From an uncultured Lachnospiraceae bacterium (GTDB lineage: Bacteria; Bacillota; Clostridia; Lachnospirales; Lachnospiraceae): a stretch of DNA of 64,000 nt. Both the position numbers and the translations under genes were made by a program. The DNA lies in assembly GCA_910587045.1 (NCBI GenBank), contig CAJULG010000001.1, forward strand, positions 1 through 64,000. Direction: 5' to 3'. The stretch's first letter is position 1. Each line of letters begins with the position of its first letter. Of the stretch, positions 63,656 to 64,000 are shown piece by piece. The notes beneath the pieces were generated by a model. That model made no database searches. It saw only the letters and a list, made by a program, of their open reading frames with translations, and had not been told where the DNA came from.

Positions 63656-63769
63656 CCTTATGCCTTCGCGCAAAACCTGTAGAAACACGCCTTGCGAGTT
63701 TCTACGGTTCGCGTGCGGCGGCAAATGGAAATGCAGGCATTTCCTCTTGCCTTATACCTTCGCACAAAT
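63656..63769. repeat. Intergenic repeats and hairpins, repeat copy 2
   Basis: Near-identical words CCTTATGCCTTCGCGCAAAA (63656-63675) and its partner at 63750-63769 (16 of 20 bases equal) flank two perfect stems: GTAGAAAC/GTTTCTAC (63679-63686, 63698-63705) and GGAAATGC/GCATTTCC (63727-63734, 63737-63744). Part of this unit matches copy 1 at 21727-21757. No ORF is supported. It may be a small palindromic repeat element and may also end the carboxypeptidase transcript. Confidence 0.5.
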
Positions 63770-63773
63770 AAAA

Positions 63774-63814
63774 TACAACTTCTAGTTGTACTTCCATGCA
63801 GGATGTACTATAAT
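63774..63814 (+). promoter_or_regulatory. Promoter with palindromic operator candidate
   Basis: TTGTAC (63786-63791), 17 bases and TATAAT (63809-63814) form a promoter 33 bases before the final gene. The perfect palindrome TACAACT-TCT-AGTTGTA (63774-63790) covers most of the -35 box, which is where a repressor would act. Confidence 0.6.
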
Positions 63815-63846
63815 TAGTGGTAGTGGATGAAATAGGAGGGTGAATT

Positions 63847-64000
63847 ATGGTTGAAATTATTGCAGGGAATAAGGGAAAAGGAAAGACCAAGGTTCTGATC
63901 TCAAAAGCAAATGACAGTGCGTTGCTAACCAATGGTTCCGTCGTTTTCCTGGATAAGAACAATAAACATATGTATGAATTAAGCAATCAGATCCGCATGA
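63847..64000 (+). CDS. P-loop protein, cut by the window end
   Basis: ATG 63847 follows AGGAGGG and opens a frame that runs off the window after 51 residues. It starts MVEIIAGNKGKGKTKVLIS, where GNKGKGKT is a Walker A motif, then VVFLDKNNKHMYELSNQIR, a likely strand near the nucleotide site. Similar short ATPases in Lachnospiraceae are annotated loosely as PilT-like or hypothetical. The function is unknown. Confidence 0.85.
   Translation, partial: MVEIIAGNKGKGKTKVLISKANDSALLTNGSVVFLDKNNKHMYELSNQIRM

Overview
The window looks like a chromosomal segment of a Gram-positive, endospore-lineage anaerobe of the Clostridia, most likely family Lachnospiraceae. The signs are AGGAGG-type ribosome binding sites, sporulation genes (yqfC, yqfD, gerW, a SpoVB-like flippase), a clostridial mre/min/rodA/mgsA cluster, a giant 2-hydroxyacyl-CoA dehydratase activator-like protein, DUF4317, and secreted proteins made of glucan/choline-type cell-wall-binding repeats. 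The species call is an inference from gene content and order; I could not search databases.

Layout. 1-700: AT-rich left edge with a RelB/RelE-type toxin-antitoxin pair and the tail of an unknown gene. 1.2-5.8 kb: a PAS-GGDEF diguanylate cyclase and a chemoreceptor, convergent with a DUF4317 gene. 6.0-8.5 kb: an ABC exporter whose permease is split by a frameshift. 8.6-12.1 kb: two secreted wall-binding-repeat proteins, one a GH25 lysozyme, each with a good promoter and terminator. 12.2-16.5 kb: the activator-like protein on the minus strand. 16.7-21.7 kb: a LysM protein, then a run containing a rhomboid-like pseudoprotease, two unknown proteins, DUF2953 and gerW. 21.8-24.4 kb: rpmB divergent from the Asp23 protein and the FakA-like kinase, followed by a GNAT acetyltransferase remnant too short to be called as a normal gene. 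24.5-34.6 kb: yqfC-yqfD-phoH, ybeY, a DUF3048 lipoprotein, cdd, a lipid-flippase-like protein and two flavoproteins. 34.6-37.5 kb: a proline operon in which ProA is fused to 5-formyltetrahydrofolate cyclo-ligase. 37.5-40.5 kb: MoxR/VWA pair and a patatin. 40.6-53.7 kb: the conserved miaB-mutS...mutL-miaA-ynbB order, interrupted by six accessory genes including a coiled-coil protein with 63-bp in-frame tandem repeats. 53.8-63.6 kb: DUF4321, radC, mreC, mreD, an oversized class B PBP, minCDE, rodA, mgsA and a D,D-carboxypeptidase. The window ends inside a P-loop protein gene.

Functional picture. Most of the window is housekeeping: RNA modification, mismatch repair, proline and folate metabolism, division-site selection and cell elongation. 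The accessory parts are the TA edge, the broken ABC exporter, the GNAT relic and the mutS-mutL insertion. No rRNA, tRNA, CRISPR array, intact insertion sequence or recognisable riboswitch was found. I saw no clear new defence or mobile system. The most unusual items are the cyclo-ligase-ProA fusion, the His-less rhomboid with a zinc-binding-like tail in a sporulation-gene run, the large PBP insertion, the Asp-to-Glu change in MgsA, and a perfect palindrome overlapping the -35 box of the last gene.
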